Assembly: GCA_017440375.1 (NCBI GenBank)
Contig: JAFSHK010000042.1
Span: 1 to 38,338 of the forward strand
Direction of reading: 5' to 3'
DNA length: 38,338 nucleotides
Source: Lachnospiraceae bacterium
Lineage (GTDB): Bacteria > Bacillota > Clostridia > Lachnospirales > Lachnospiraceae
Made by a program: the position numbers and the translations under genes. A model generated the notes under the pieces. That model was not told the DNA's origin. It did not search any database and saw only the letters and a list, made by a program, of their open reading frames with translations. Below are positions 23,143 to 32,112 of the stretch, piece after piece; within the stretch, counting starts at the first letter, position 1; each line of letters opens with the position of its first letter.

Positions 23143-25218
23143 ATGGCAATTAAATGTATCGCAATCGATTTGGATAGAACAACATTAAATAAAGAAGGAC
23201 GACTTTCTGAGGGAAACAGAAAAGCGTTGGAAGCCGTTATTGCGGCCGGAATCCATGTGATTGTAGCCAGTGGTCGTTCCTATGCTGCATTGCCAAAAGA
23301 TATTTTGTCGATTCGGGGAATTGAATATGCGGTTACTTGTAATGGTACTGCGATGTATCACTTGCCGAGTGGGAAGTGTCTCAAGCGTTTTGGAATGTCT
23401 GAGGAAGCCGTTTGTAAGGTTATGCAGATTGCATCAGCATACGATGTGGCATATGAAGCTTTTATTGATGGTGTTTCTTATGCCGGAAGGGAATATGTAG
23501 AAGATCCGGTTCGTTTCGGTACGTCGCCGCAAGCGGTTGCTTATGTGAAAGAAACCAGACAGATAAAAGATGATATAGTTTCTTTTATTCATGAAAATAA
23601 ACATCATATGGATAGTATGGATATGATTGTCGGTGATGAAGCCGTTAGAGAGAAAATTTGGCAGGAGATAAAAAGTGCAACTGACGAGGTTTACATAACA
23701 TCATCTGTCAAACAGTTGATAGAAATATCGGATAAACGCTGTGGGAAAAGAGCGGGTGTAGCATTTTTCTTACGTGAGTTACATTTGAAGAAAGAGGAAC
23801 TGGCAGCATTTGGAGATGCGGATAACGATATCGATATGCTGCAATATGCAGGAGTCGGTATTGCAATGGCAAACGCTTCTGTAAACTGTAAAGCAGTGGC
23901 AGATTATGTGACGAAAAATCATGATGAAGATGGACTTGCTTATGGTCTTTCTTCGATTTTGCATTTGATTTCGGATGGAAAGCAGAAGGAAAAGCTTTGT
24001 CCGGTAGTAAAGAAATGTGGTGGTTGTCGTTATATGGGTGTTCCTTATGAAGAACAGCTTCATAAGAAGCAGCGTGCGACAGAGAAACTTTTGGGAAGAT
24101 ATGCCAAGGTAAAGCCGATTATTGGAATGGAGAATCCGAAGTATTATCGTAACAAAGTACATGCTGTTTTTGATTTTGATAAAAGAACGGGTATGGTTAG
24201 TGGAATTTATCAAGAGGGGACGCACCAGGTCGTTCCGGTGGAGGAATGTCTTATTGAGAATCAACAGGCTGATCGTATTATTCAATCTATAAAAAGACTT
24301 GCAAAAGCATTTAAATATAAGGCTTATGATGAAGATACCGGATATGGATTACTGCGCCATGTTTTGATTCGCACAGGATATCATAGTGGAGAGATTATGG
24401 TGGTACTTATATTAGCATCACCGATTCTTCCGTCTAAGAATAATTTTGTGAAAGAGTTATGTAAACTACATTCGGAAATTACGACCATTATTGTGAATGT
24501 GAACGATAAGAAGACAAGTATGGTACTTGGCGATAAACAACAGGTGATTTACGGCAAAGGGTATATTGAAGATACCTTGTGTGAGAAGGTATTCAAAATA
24601 TCACCAAAATCTTTTTATCAGGTAAACCCGGTGCAGACTGAAAAATTGTATAGTCAGGCAATTACTTATGCAAAGTTAACTGGAAAAGAACGAGTGATTG
24701 ATGCTTACTGCGGAATCGGAACGATTGGAATTGCAGCTTCGGATAAGGCAGCGAAAGTGATTGGAGTAGAGTTAAATCAGGATGCGGTCAAAGATGCCGT
24801 TGCGAATGCAAAGAAAAATAGTGTTAAAAATATTGATTTTTATCAGAATGATGCAGGAAAATTTATGTTACAGCTTGCGGAGGCAAAAGAGAAGGTGGAT
24901 GTGGTATTTATGGACCCGCCACGAAGCGGCAGTAGTGAAGCTTTTTTGGATGCAGTCATTGCGCTGAAACCATCAAGAGTCGTGTATATATCATGTAATC
25001 CTGAAACAATGGCGCGAGATTTGCAATATTTACTCAAAAAAGAGAAAAAATATAAAGTAGAAGAATTAACACCGGTCGATATGTTTCCTTATACAGATAG
25101 CATAGAAGTTTGTGGGTTAATAACATTACAGAAGGAAAAGAGGCAAGAAAATGGAAGCGGAAGAAATGGGAACAGAAGAAAAACAACCATCAAAAACAGA
25201 AACACAACAAAGAAATAA
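23143..25218 (+). CDS. fusion of Cof-type HAD phosphatase and 23S rRNA (uracil-5-)-methyltransferase (RlmD/RlmCD type)
   Basis: 691-residue two-domain protein. Residues 1-275 form a complete Cof-type HAD phosphatase with nucleophile Asp9 and Asp11 (IDLDRTTL), VASGRSYAAL, the Lys region near KRCGKRAG and FGDADNDIDML. Residues about 283-670 form an RlmD/TrmA-like methyltransferase. The iron-sulfur cysteines are Cys286, Cys292, Cys295 and Cys369 (CPVVKKCGGC, EECLI). The SAM site is DAYCGIGTIGIAAS, followed by FMDPPRSGS and catalytic Cys618 in YISCNPETMARDL. The enzyme would make 5-methyluridine in 23S rRNA with SAM. No stop or frameshift separates the halves and no TRAM domain is present. Its last 68 bp overlap the MATE gene, and the tail after CGLITLQKE is basic and probably non-conserved. 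It is the second gene of an operon. Confidence 0.88.
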   Translation: MAIKCIAIDLDRTTLNKEGRLSEGNRKALEAVIAAGIHVIVASGRSYAALPKDILSIRGIEYAVTCNGTAMYHLPSGKCLKRFGMSEEAVCKVMQIASAYDVAYEAFIDGVSYAGREYVEDPVRFGTSPQAVAYVKETRQIKDDIVSFIHENKHHMDSMDMIVGDEAVREKIWQEIKSATDEVYITSSVKQLIEISDKRCGKRAGVAFFLRELHLKKEELAAFGDADNDIDMLQYAGVGIAMANASVNCKAVADYVTKNHDEDGLAYGLSSILHLISDGKQKEKLCPVVKKCGGCRYMGVPYEEQLHKKQRATEKLLGRYAKVKPIIGMENPKYYRNKVHAVFDFDKRTGMVSGIYQEGTHQVVPVEECLIENQQADRIIQSIKRLAKAFKYKAYDEDTGYGLLRHVLIRTGYHSGEIMVVLILASPILPSKNNFVKELCKLHSEITTIIVNVNDKKTSMVLGDKQQVIYGKGYIEDTLCEKVFKISPKSFYQVNPVQTEKLYSQAITYAKLTGKERVIDAYCGIGTIGIAASDKAAKVIGVELNQDAVKDAVANAKKNSVKNIDFYQNDAGKFMLQLAEAKEKVDVVFMDPPRSGSSEAFLDAVIALKPSRVVYISCNPETMARDLQYLLKKEKKYKVEELTPVDMFPYTDSIEVCGLITLQKEKRQENGSGRNGNRRKTTIKNRNTTKK

Positions 25219-26569
25219 AAAATATGAGATGGACATGTGCAGCGGCTCCATTGTTGGAAAGATTCTTTTATTTTCCTTGCCGCTAATGTGCTCCAGTATT
25301 TTACAGTTGCTTTTTAATGCGGCGGATATTATTGTGGTTGGTCGATTTGCCGGAGACAACTCACTGGCGGCGGTTGGTTCGAATACATCGTTGATAAATT
25401 TATTGACGAATTTCTTTTTGGGATTGTCGGTAGGTGCCAATGTTCTGGTTGCACGCTATTTTGGTGCAAAGCAGGAGAAGGATTTGTCTGAGACGGTACA
25501 TACGGCAATGATACTAAGTGTTTGCAGTGGTATTATTCTGACGATTATTGGTTGTCTTGGCGCAAAGCAGATTTTAATCTGGATGCAGACACCGGAAGAT
25601 GTTTTACCTTTGGCAGTAATCTATCTGAGAATTTATTTTCTGGGAATGGCACCGACGATGCTATATAATTTCGGCAGTGCTATTATGAGGGCAATCGGAG
25701 ATACGAAGCGTCCGTTGTATTATCTGTTTTTTGCCGGCGTTATTAATGTCATCCTAAACCTTATTTTCGTCATTGTCTTTCGGATGGATGTGGCAGGGGT
25801 TGCATTGGCAACGGTTATTTCACAGACCATTTCGGCCGCTTTGATTATCCGTTGTATGATGCGCTCAGACAGCAGTGTGCATTTGGAATTGTCCGGTTTG
25901 CGAGTGCATCCGGATAAATTCAAACGTATTTTGCAGATAGGTTTGCCGGCAAGCTTTCAGGGAATGGTATTTTCCTTTTCCAATGTTATCATACAATCCT
26001 CGGTCAATTCCTTTGGCGCGATTATGGTTGCAGGGAACTCGGCGGCTGCGAATATTGAAGGTTTTGTATATGTGGCAATGAATGCTTTCCACCAGGCAGC
26101 AATATCTTTTACCGGACAAAATGTTGGTGCGGCAAAATATGAACGTGTAAATAAAATATTGTATGCATCGCAGTTTTGTGTTATTGCAGTAGGTCTTTTA
26201 TTAGGGAATGCGGCTGTTCTATGGGGAGAGCCTTTACTTGGAATGTACACCTCCAGTCCGGAAGTTATGGAAGCAGGTATGGGGCGATTGCAGATTATCT
26301 GTGGAACCTATGCGCTGTGCGGTATGATGGATGTTATGGTAGGATCGCTACGAGGACTCGGTTATTCGATTATGCCGATGATTGTATCCTTAATAGGAGC
26401 TTGTGGATTAAGACTTTTATGGATTTTTACATTCTTTCGGATGGAACCCTTCCATACAATCGAGTCGCTATATTTGACTTATCCGGTAAGTTGGATGATT
26501 ACCTTTTTGACCCATGTTATTTGTTTTATAATTGTACGACGTAAGTTAGCAAAAAAGTGGGGCAGATAA
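25151..26569 (+). CDS. MATE family multidrug/Na+ antiporter (second copy)
   Basis: 472-residue polytopic exporter of the MATE family. A hydrophilic N-terminal extension of about 33 residues precedes the first helix (GKILLFSLPLMCSSILQLLF), which is followed by the family's AADIIVVGRFAGDNSLAAVGS. The second six-helix bundle begins near residue 260 (LQIGLPASFQGMVFSFS). The start at 25151 has an AGAGG site and overlaps the methyltransferase gene by 68 bp. An internal ATG at 25229 would remove the overlap and keep the whole membrane domain, so the true N-terminus is uncertain. It is not a close copy of the MATE protein encoded at 752. The stop codon lies inside the terminator hairpin. Confidence 0.88.
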   Translation: MEAEEMGTEEKQPSKTETQQRNKKYEMDMCSGSIVGKILLFSLPLMCSSILQLLFNAADIIVVGRFAGDNSLAAVGSNTSLINLLTNFFLGLSVGANVLVARYFGAKQEKDLSETVHTAMILSVCSGIILTIIGCLGAKQILIWMQTPEDVLPLAVIYLRIYFLGMAPTMLYNFGSAIMRAIGDTKRPLYYLFFAGVINVILNLIFVIVFRMDVAGVALATVISQTISAALIIRCMMRSDSSVHLELSGLRVHPDKFKRILQIGLPASFQGMVFSFSNVIIQSSVNSFGAIMVAGNSAAANIEGFVYVAMNAFHQAAISFTGQNVGAAKYERVNKILYASQFCVIAVGLLLGNAAVLWGEPLLGMYTSSPEVMEAGMGRLQIICGTYALCGMMDVMVGSLRGLGYSIMPMIVSLIGACGLRLLWIFTFFRMEPFHTIESLYLTYPVSWMITFLTHVICFIIVRRKLAKKWGR

Positions 26570-26580
26570 CCCCACTTTTT
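26552..26580. terminator. bidirectional terminator between the MATE and DegV genes
   Basis: AGTGGGG (26556-26562) pairs with CCCCACT (26570-26576). T tracts are present on both strands. The loop contains the MATE stop codon. It ends both convergent units. Confidence 0.9.
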
Positions 26581-26614
26581 GGTATAAATATTGTTATGTT
26601 TTTCTTTTGATTTG

Positions 26615-27502
26615 TCAGTTCACACGTTTATTTCCCCAGAAGAATAGGGCAACGGTTCCCGGACCTGTATGGCTGCCGATGGTTGCACCGATTGGGAAGA
26701 TTTCTACTTTACCATCTAATTTTGGAAAGCGTTCTTCAATAAGGGAGGCAACGGCACGGGCATCGTCAATGCAGGCAGAATGACTGATAAAGCATTTGCC
26801 GGAGTAGTTTAGTCCGTCCTCCGCATTTTCTTCCATTTGCTCTACAATTCGTTGAATTACCTTTTTCTTTGTTCTGATTTTCTCTCTTGGGATCAAATGA
26901 CCTTCAAAATCTACATTCAGTAAAGGGCAGATGCTGAGCACTGAGCCAATGAAACCACTTGTTTTGGAAACACGGCCACCTTTGATGAAGAACGTTAAAT
27001 CAGTGGAGAAAAACCAATGTTGTAAATTTAAAACATGTTCTTTAGCCCAATTATGTAAATCATCTAATGGCATACCTGAGTCACGCAAATCGGCAAGTTT
27101 ATCCATAAGTAATCCGAAGCCGCTGGAAGCAGCCAGAGAATCTAATATGTATATTTTGCGGTCAGGATATCTTTCAATAAGAGAGTCCCTGGCAATGGTA
27201 GCAGAATTAAAGGAACCGGAAATTCCGCTGGAAAGACATAGATGTAAAATATCTTTCCCTTCTTTTAACATCTTTTCAAAATATTCTTCGTATTCGCCAA
27301 TAGTAACCTGAGAAGTTTTGGTATCGGCACCTTCTGTCATTCTGCGGTACATTTCATCCGGTGGCATTGAAATACCCAAATCGTCCATATACTGTGTACC
27401 ATCTAATTCAAAATGAAAACATACGTACTTAATATCTCTTTTTTTAAACCATTCTTTTGATAAATCAGCTGTTGAGCAACAGCTCAAAACATAATTTTCC
27501 AT
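26615..27502 (-). CDS. DegV family fatty-acid-binding protein
   Basis: 295-residue cytosolic protein of the DegV/FakB family, whose members bind a single fatty acid; the FakB members present it to the kinase FakA for phosphorylation. Visible family elements: the N-terminal strand followed by STADLSKEW, KTSQVTIGEYEEYFEKML, the lipid-headgroup motif LSSGISGSFNSA, the central ILDSLAASSGFGLL, and the C-terminal IGATIGSHTGPGTVALFFWG. The length is normal. The minus-strand ribosome site GAAGG precedes the ATG. It stands alone and convergent with the MATE gene. No FakA kinase is in the window. Confidence 0.92.
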   Translation of the reverse strand: MENYVLSCCSTADLSKEWFKKRDIKYVCFHFELDGTQYMDDLGISMPPDEMYRRMTEGADTKTSQVTIGEYEEYFEKMLKEGKDILHLCLSSGISGSFNSATIARDSLIERYPDRKIYILDSLAASSGFGLLMDKLADLRDSGMPLDDLHNWAKEHVLNLQHWFFSTDLTFFIKGGRVSKTSGFIGSVLSICPLLNVDFEGHLIPREKIRTKKKVIQRIVEQMEENAEDGLNYSGKCFISHSACIDDARAVASLIEERFPKLDGKVEIFPIGATIGSHTGPGTVALFFWGNKRVN

Positions 27503-27624
27503 TTTATTACCTTCTTATAATATACTTCTATGCAAAGTTTATCACGTTATTTTAGGGGATGCAATGAAAATATGTAAAAGACGAAGGTGTGCAGGTGTGG
27601 TTTTGAAGTCGTTGAAAAGGCACG

Positions 27625-27671
27625 TTGATAAAGGAATTATCATTTACAATGGCAAAAGCAAAGAGTATAAT
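27625..27671 (+). promoter_or_regulatory. promoter and possible operator of the GH43-MFS-SulP-GH32 operon
   Basis: -35 TTTACA (27643-27648), a 17-bp spacer and consensus -10 TATAAT (27666-27671). An inverted repeat TGATAA (27626-27631)/TTATCA (27637-27642) with a 5-nt centre abuts the -35 box and could bind a regulator. The start codon of GH43 is about 65 bp after +1. Confidence 0.7.
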
Positions 27672-27743
27672 GAAGCAGATGAAAAGAACTGGAATTTATG
27701 GAAATAATAGATTAATTCATAAAAGAGAGAAGGTATCGTAAAT

Positions 27744-29228
27744 ATGAAATATCAAAATCCTGTTGTAAGAGGAATGTATCCGGATCCGAGTGTGTGTCGG
27801 GCAGAGGATAAGTATTATATGGTGTGCAGCACCTTTCAGTATTTTCCGGGGGTACCGCTTTTTGAAAGTGATGACATGGTCAACTGGAAACAGATTGGAC
27901 ATTGTATCACAAGAAAGAGTCAGCTTGACTTGGAAAAAGCGCAGACAACGACCGGTGTGTATGCACCAACCATTCGCTACCATAAAGGCAGATTTTATAT
28001 GGTAACAACGAATGTTAGTGTCGATAGAAATTTCTATATTTATACAGATGATATTTACGGAGAATGGTCAGAACCTGTTTTCGTAGAGCAGGGTGGTATA
28101 GATCCGTCTCTTTATTTTGAAGATGATAGATGCTTTTTCATCAGTAATGGGGAAGATGAGAATGGCGTAAGTTGTATTCGCATGTGTGAAATCGAGATTG
28201 AAACCGGTAAGAAGCTTAGTGAAACGAAACCGCTTTGGTATGGAACCGGAGGAAGATACATAGAAGCTCCCCATTTGTATAAATTCGGTAAATATTATTA
28301 TATTCTGGATGCAGAAGGCGGTACAGAGTATGGTCATATGGTAAATTATGCCCGCAGTGAAAGTATGTGGGGACCGTTTGAAGCTTGTCCGGGGAATCCG
28401 GTATTGACAAACCGTAATTTGGGCGGTTATCAGTTACAAGGAGCCGGTCATGGAGATATTATTGAGGATAAAAACGGAAACTGGTGGTTTATGCATCTTG
28501 CATTTCGCCAGATAGACAGATGGCAGACATTTCATCATTTAGGAAGAGAAGTTTGTCTTGTTCCGGTGCGTTGGGAAGACGGATGGTTCTATATGGGAGA
28601 AGACGGGACGGCAAGATTATCTTATGATTTGCCAAATATTCCGGGAGAGCAGAAGTCTCTTTCCTTCCATAGGACATTTGAAAATCTGGATGTGAAAACC
28701 GATTGGTGTTTCTTCCGCGATTATCAGGAAGAGAGATATGAATTTGGGACGGATTATTTAAAAATAAAAGCATCCGCGGATGATATTTTTGGTTTGGGCT
28801 ATCCTGCATGTGCAGCCATTCGCCAGAGTGAATTCGAAGTGGATATTACCTGTCAGGTGGAAAGTAAGTGTAAAGAAGCCGGAATCAGTATTTTTATGGA
28901 TGAGAAGCATCATTATGATTTGTTCTTAAATGCAAAGGGCGAGGTCGTGCTTCGTTATACGATTGGTTGCATCAGCAAAGAGATGACAAGTGTAGCGTTA
29001 GGTGTCGATAAAGTGAAATTCAGAATTGAGGCAGATGCTTTACAATATCATTTCTTTGTAGAGGGTGTGGAAGAGGAGCTTGGATGTGCTGATACACGGT
29101 ATTTGTCTTCGGAAGTGGCTATGGGCTTTACAGGAGTTACGATTTGTCTGTATGCAGTCGATGAAGAAGAGAAGACAGCGGTATTTACGGACTTAGCATT
29201 AACGCATGAGGAAGAGAAAAATCATTAG
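27744..29228 (+). CDS. GH43 beta-xylosidase / alpha-L-arabinofuranosidase
   Basis: 494-residue glycoside hydrolase family 43 enzyme without signal peptide, so it cleaves imported oligosaccharides. The five-bladed propeller carries the catalytic base Asp14 (MYPDPSV), the pKa modulator Asp120 (GGIDPSLY) and the acid Glu174 (RYIEAPHLYK). Residues about 310-490 form the C-terminal beta-sandwich typical of the XynB-like subfamilies (SLSFHRTFENL to DLALTHEEE). Substrates in this group are xylo-oligosaccharides or arabinosyl side chains; which one applies cannot be read from sequence. It is first in an operon with an MFS transporter 27 bp downstream that may import its substrate. Confidence 0.9.
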   Translation: MKYQNPVVRGMYPDPSVCRAEDKYYMVCSTFQYFPGVPLFESDDMVNWKQIGHCITRKSQLDLEKAQTTTGVYAPTIRYHKGRFYMVTTNVSVDRNFYIYTDDIYGEWSEPVFVEQGGIDPSLYFEDDRCFFISNGEDENGVSCIRMCEIEIETGKKLSETKPLWYGTGGRYIEAPHLYKFGKYYYILDAEGGTEYGHMVNYARSESMWGPFEACPGNPVLTNRNLGGYQLQGAGHGDIIEDKNGNWWFMHLAFRQIDRWQTFHHLGREVCLVPVRWEDGWFYMGEDGTARLSYDLPNIPGEQKSLSFHRTFENLDVKTDWCFFRDYQEERYEFGTDYLKIKASADDIFGLGYPACAAIRQSEFEVDITCQVESKCKEAGISIFMDEKHHYDLFLNAKGEVVLRYTIGCISKEMTSVALGVDKVKFRIEADALQYHFFVEGVEEELGCADTRYLSSEVAMGFTGVTICLYAVDEEEKTAVFTDLALTHEEEKNH

Positions 29229-29255
29229 GATGTAAAAGGAGATTTACCGATAAAA

Positions 29256-30449
29256 ATGAAAAAAGCATTGAGTTATAACCATACAATTTATGCCTGTTAC
29301 ATTGGTTATATTGTACAAGCAATTGTAAATAATTTTGTGCCCTTGCTGTTTTTAACATTTCAGAGTACTTTTGGCATTTCTTTGGATAAGATAGCTTACT
29401 TGATTACGATTAATTTTGGTATTCAGTTGTTGGTTGATTTTGTTTCTGCCAAATACGTTGACAGAATTGGTTATAAGAGGGCAGCGGTGATTGCGCATAT
29501 TACGGCAGCAATTGGTTTGGCAGGACTAGGAATTTTTCCTTATATTATGCCGGATGCTTATGTAGGAATTTTAATTGCTGTTTGTTTCTATGCAATTGGA
29601 GGTGGTTTGTTAGAGGTTATTATCAGTCCAATTGTAGAAGCTTGTCCTACCGAGAGAAAAGAGGCAACGATGAGTCTTCTGCATTCCTTCTATTGCTGGG
29701 GACATATGTGTGTCGTTATTATTTCGACGCTGTTTTTTGCATTAGTAGGAATTGAACACTGGAGAATTCTTGCTTTTACATGGGCGGTAGTGCCGCTTTT
29801 GAATGTTTTCTTTTTTGCGAAAGTACCAATTAACGCATTGGTAGAAGAGGGCGAAGGAATGTCTATTCGTGCACTCATGAAAAATAAGATGTTCTGGCTT
29901 TTCTTTGTGCTGATGATTTGCGGTGGCGCTTCTGAACAGGCAATGAGTCAGTGGGCATCTGCATTTGCGGAGGCAGGACTTGGTATCAGTAAAACGATGG
30001 GAGATTTGGCAGGACCATGCCTGTTTGCCCTATTCATGGGAAGTGCGCGTGCGATTTATGGAAAATATAGTGAAAAAATTCAGTTAGAGCAGTTTATGAA
30101 AGTAAGCTGCCTGCTTTGCATTGCAAGTTATCTGCTTGCGTCGCTGTCCGGTAATCCGATATTAGGTCTGGCAGGCTGTGCGCTCTGTGGTTTGTCGGTA
30201 GGTATTATGTGGCCGGGAACTTTTAGTCTGGCATCGAAATCTATGAAAAAAGGCGGAACAGCTATGTTTGCTTTTCTGGCACTTGCCGGAGATGTAGGCT
30301 GTGGCGGTGGACCGACCCTGATTGGTGTTATTTCAGAGGCATTTGGCGAAAATCTGAAGATGGGGCTTATTTTTGCGATAGTATTCCCGATTATACTATT
30401 ATTGGGTTTATTATATTTACGGTCATTGACCAGAGGAGGAGAGAAGTAA
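29256..30449 (+). CDS. MFS transporter (FHS/sugar-type)
   Basis: 397-residue major facilitator superfamily permease with 12 predicted helices. The loop 2-3 motif YVDRIGYKRAAV is the family's motif A. The overall plan resembles the fucose/glucose symporter (FHS) group, so it probably imports a mono- or oligosaccharide for the neighbouring GH43 or GH32 enzyme; this is inference from context. AAGGAG lies 14 bp from the ATG, longer than usual. An in-frame ATA six bases upstream would be at ideal spacing, but ATA is very rare as a start. The SulP gene starts 3 bp after the stop. Confidence 0.85.
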   Translation: MKKALSYNHTIYACYIGYIVQAIVNNFVPLLFLTFQSTFGISLDKIAYLITINFGIQLLVDFVSAKYVDRIGYKRAAVIAHITAAIGLAGLGIFPYIMPDAYVGILIAVCFYAIGGGLLEVIISPIVEACPTERKEATMSLLHSFYCWGHMCVVIISTLFFALVGIEHWRILAFTWAVVPLLNVFFFAKVPINALVEEGEGMSIRALMKNKMFWLFFVLMICGGASEQAMSQWASAFAEAGLGISKTMGDLAGPCLFALFMGSARAIYGKYSEKIQLEQFMKVSCLLCIASYLLASLSGNPILGLAGCALCGLSVGIMWPGTFSLASKSMKKGGTAMFAFLALAGDVGCGGGPTLIGVISEAFGENLKMGLIFAIVFPIILLLGLLYLRSLTRGGEK

Positions 30450-30452
30450 GTT

Positions 30453-32099
30453 ATGGAAAAATTAAAACCAAAGTTGTTTTCAGTTATGAAAACATACACG
30501 AAGGAACAATTCGTGAAGGATATCATTTCTGGTATCATTGTAGCAATTATTGCATTGCCGTTATCAATTGCCTTGGCATTAGCTTCCGGCGTTTCACCGG
30601 AGCGAGGTATTTATACGGCGATAGTAGCAGGTTTTATTATTTCGTTTCTGGGCGGAAGTCGTGTACAGATAGCAGGACCGACGGCGGCTTTTGCAACGAT
30701 TGTAGCAGGTATAGTTGCAGATAAGGGAATGGCAGGACTTGCCGTAGCAACGATTATAGCTGGTATTTTATTGATTTTGATGGGATTTTTCAGAGTCGGT
30801 AGTTTAATTAAGTTCATCCCATATACGATTACGACGGGATTTACTGCAGGTATTGCCGTTACGCTGTTAATCGGAGAGATTAAAGATTTCTGCGGTTTGA
30901 CGATTGTTTCAGAAGAACCATTGATTGAAACAATGGACAAACTGATGGCAGTGGTAAAAAATCTCGGAACAATCAACTGGCAGGCAGCACTTGTTGGTGT
31001 GATTTGCCTTATGGTACTGATACTTTGTCAGAAGTTCATTCCAAAAGTACCGGGTTCTTTGGTAGCCGTTTTGGTTGGTATTGCATTGGTATCCGGTTTG
31101 AAGATGAATGTCAATACGATTGGTGATTTATATACTATTTCGAACAAGATTCCAACACCGGAAATACCGGATTTTTCATGGAAATTAATTCAAGGTGGTT
31201 TTCGAGATGGTGTGACGATTGCGTTGCTTGCAGCGATTGAATCTTTGTTATCTGCCGTAGTAGCGGACAGTATGGTAAACAGCAAGCATCGTTCCAATAT
31301 GGAATTGATTGCACAGGGATGTGGTAATATTGCATCTGCGTTGTTTGGAGGTATTCCGGCAACCGGAGCTATTGCAAGAACCGCAGCAAATATCAAAAAT
31401 GGTGGACGTACACCAATCGCCGGTATGGTGCATGCAGTAGCGCTATTATTGATTCTGGTTATTCTGATGCCATATGCAGCGTTGATTCCGATGCCTACCA
31501 TTGCAGCTATTCTATTTCAGGTAGCTTACAATATGTGTGGCATTAAGAAAGTTATCTATTTGTGTAAAACATCGTCTAAGAGCGATATTATCGTACTTAT
31601 GACAACACTTGTACTTACCGTAGTATTTGACCTTGTTGTAGCAATCGAATTTGGTTTGATTCTGGCGGTTATCTTATTTATGAAGAGAATGAGTGAAGTA
31701 ACGGATGTAGAAGGATGGCGTTATATCGACGACGAAGAAGATGCAGATAGTCTTACGCTTCGTGAAGTGCCAAAGCATACACTTGTATATGAAATCAGCG
31801 GACCGTTATTCTTCGGTGTTGCAGATAAGATTATGCATATCGCGTTTAAAGAAGATGATAAGTGTGTTGTTGTGCGTATGAGAAGTGTAAATACCATTGA
31901 TGCAACAGCAATGCACGCTTTGGAAGAGTTGTATGAATCCTGTGCCAAGAAAAAAGTTCAGCTTGTTTTATCCCATGTGAATGAACAGCCGATGGCAATG
32001 ATTAAAAAGGCAGGATTTTTTGAAAAGGTTGGAGCAGAGAACTTCTGTAAGCATATTGATGATGCATTAGCACGTGCAAAACAGATTGCAGAAGCATAA
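30453..32099 (+). CDS. SulP family anion transporter with STAS domain
   Basis: 548-residue SLC26/SulP-type permease for sulfate, bicarbonate, dicarboxylates or other anions. The membrane part covers residues 1-425 with the family elements IALPLSIALALASGVSPERGIY and RVQIAGPTAAFATIVAG. The cytoplasmic STAS domain spans about 440-545 (HTLVYEISGPLFFGVADK, RMRSVNTIDATAMHALEELY). The length is normal. Its start lies 3 bp after the MFS gene and its stop 13 bp before GH32, so it is firmly inside a carbohydrate operon, an unusual place for this family. The transported anion is unknown. Confidence 0.92.
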   Translation: MEKLKPKLFSVMKTYTKEQFVKDIISGIIVAIIALPLSIALALASGVSPERGIYTAIVAGFIISFLGGSRVQIAGPTAAFATIVAGIVADKGMAGLAVATIIAGILLILMGFFRVGSLIKFIPYTITTGFTAGIAVTLLIGEIKDFCGLTIVSEEPLIETMDKLMAVVKNLGTINWQAALVGVICLMVLILCQKFIPKVPGSLVAVLVGIALVSGLKMNVNTIGDLYTISNKIPTPEIPDFSWKLIQGGFRDGVTIALLAAIESLLSAVVADSMVNSKHRSNMELIAQGCGNIASALFGGIPATGAIARTAANIKNGGRTPIAGMVHAVALLLILVILMPYAALIPMPTIAAILFQVAYNMCGIKKVIYLCKTSSKSDIIVLMTTLVLTVVFDLVVAIEFGLILAVILFMKRMSEVTDVEGWRYIDDEEDADSLTLREVPKHTLVYEISGPLFFGVADKIMHIAFKEDDKCVVVRMRSVNTIDATAMHALEELYESCAKKKVQLVLSHVNEQPMAMIKKAGFFEKVGAENFCKHIDDALARAKQIAEA

Positions 32100-32112
32100 A
32101 AAGGAGAGGCAT

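Noticed and set aside
23779-24285. 168-codon minus-strand open frame inside the HAD-methyltransferase gene
   Set aside because: Shadow of a well-supported gene; low-complexity Ile/Leu/Arg composition and no ribosome site.
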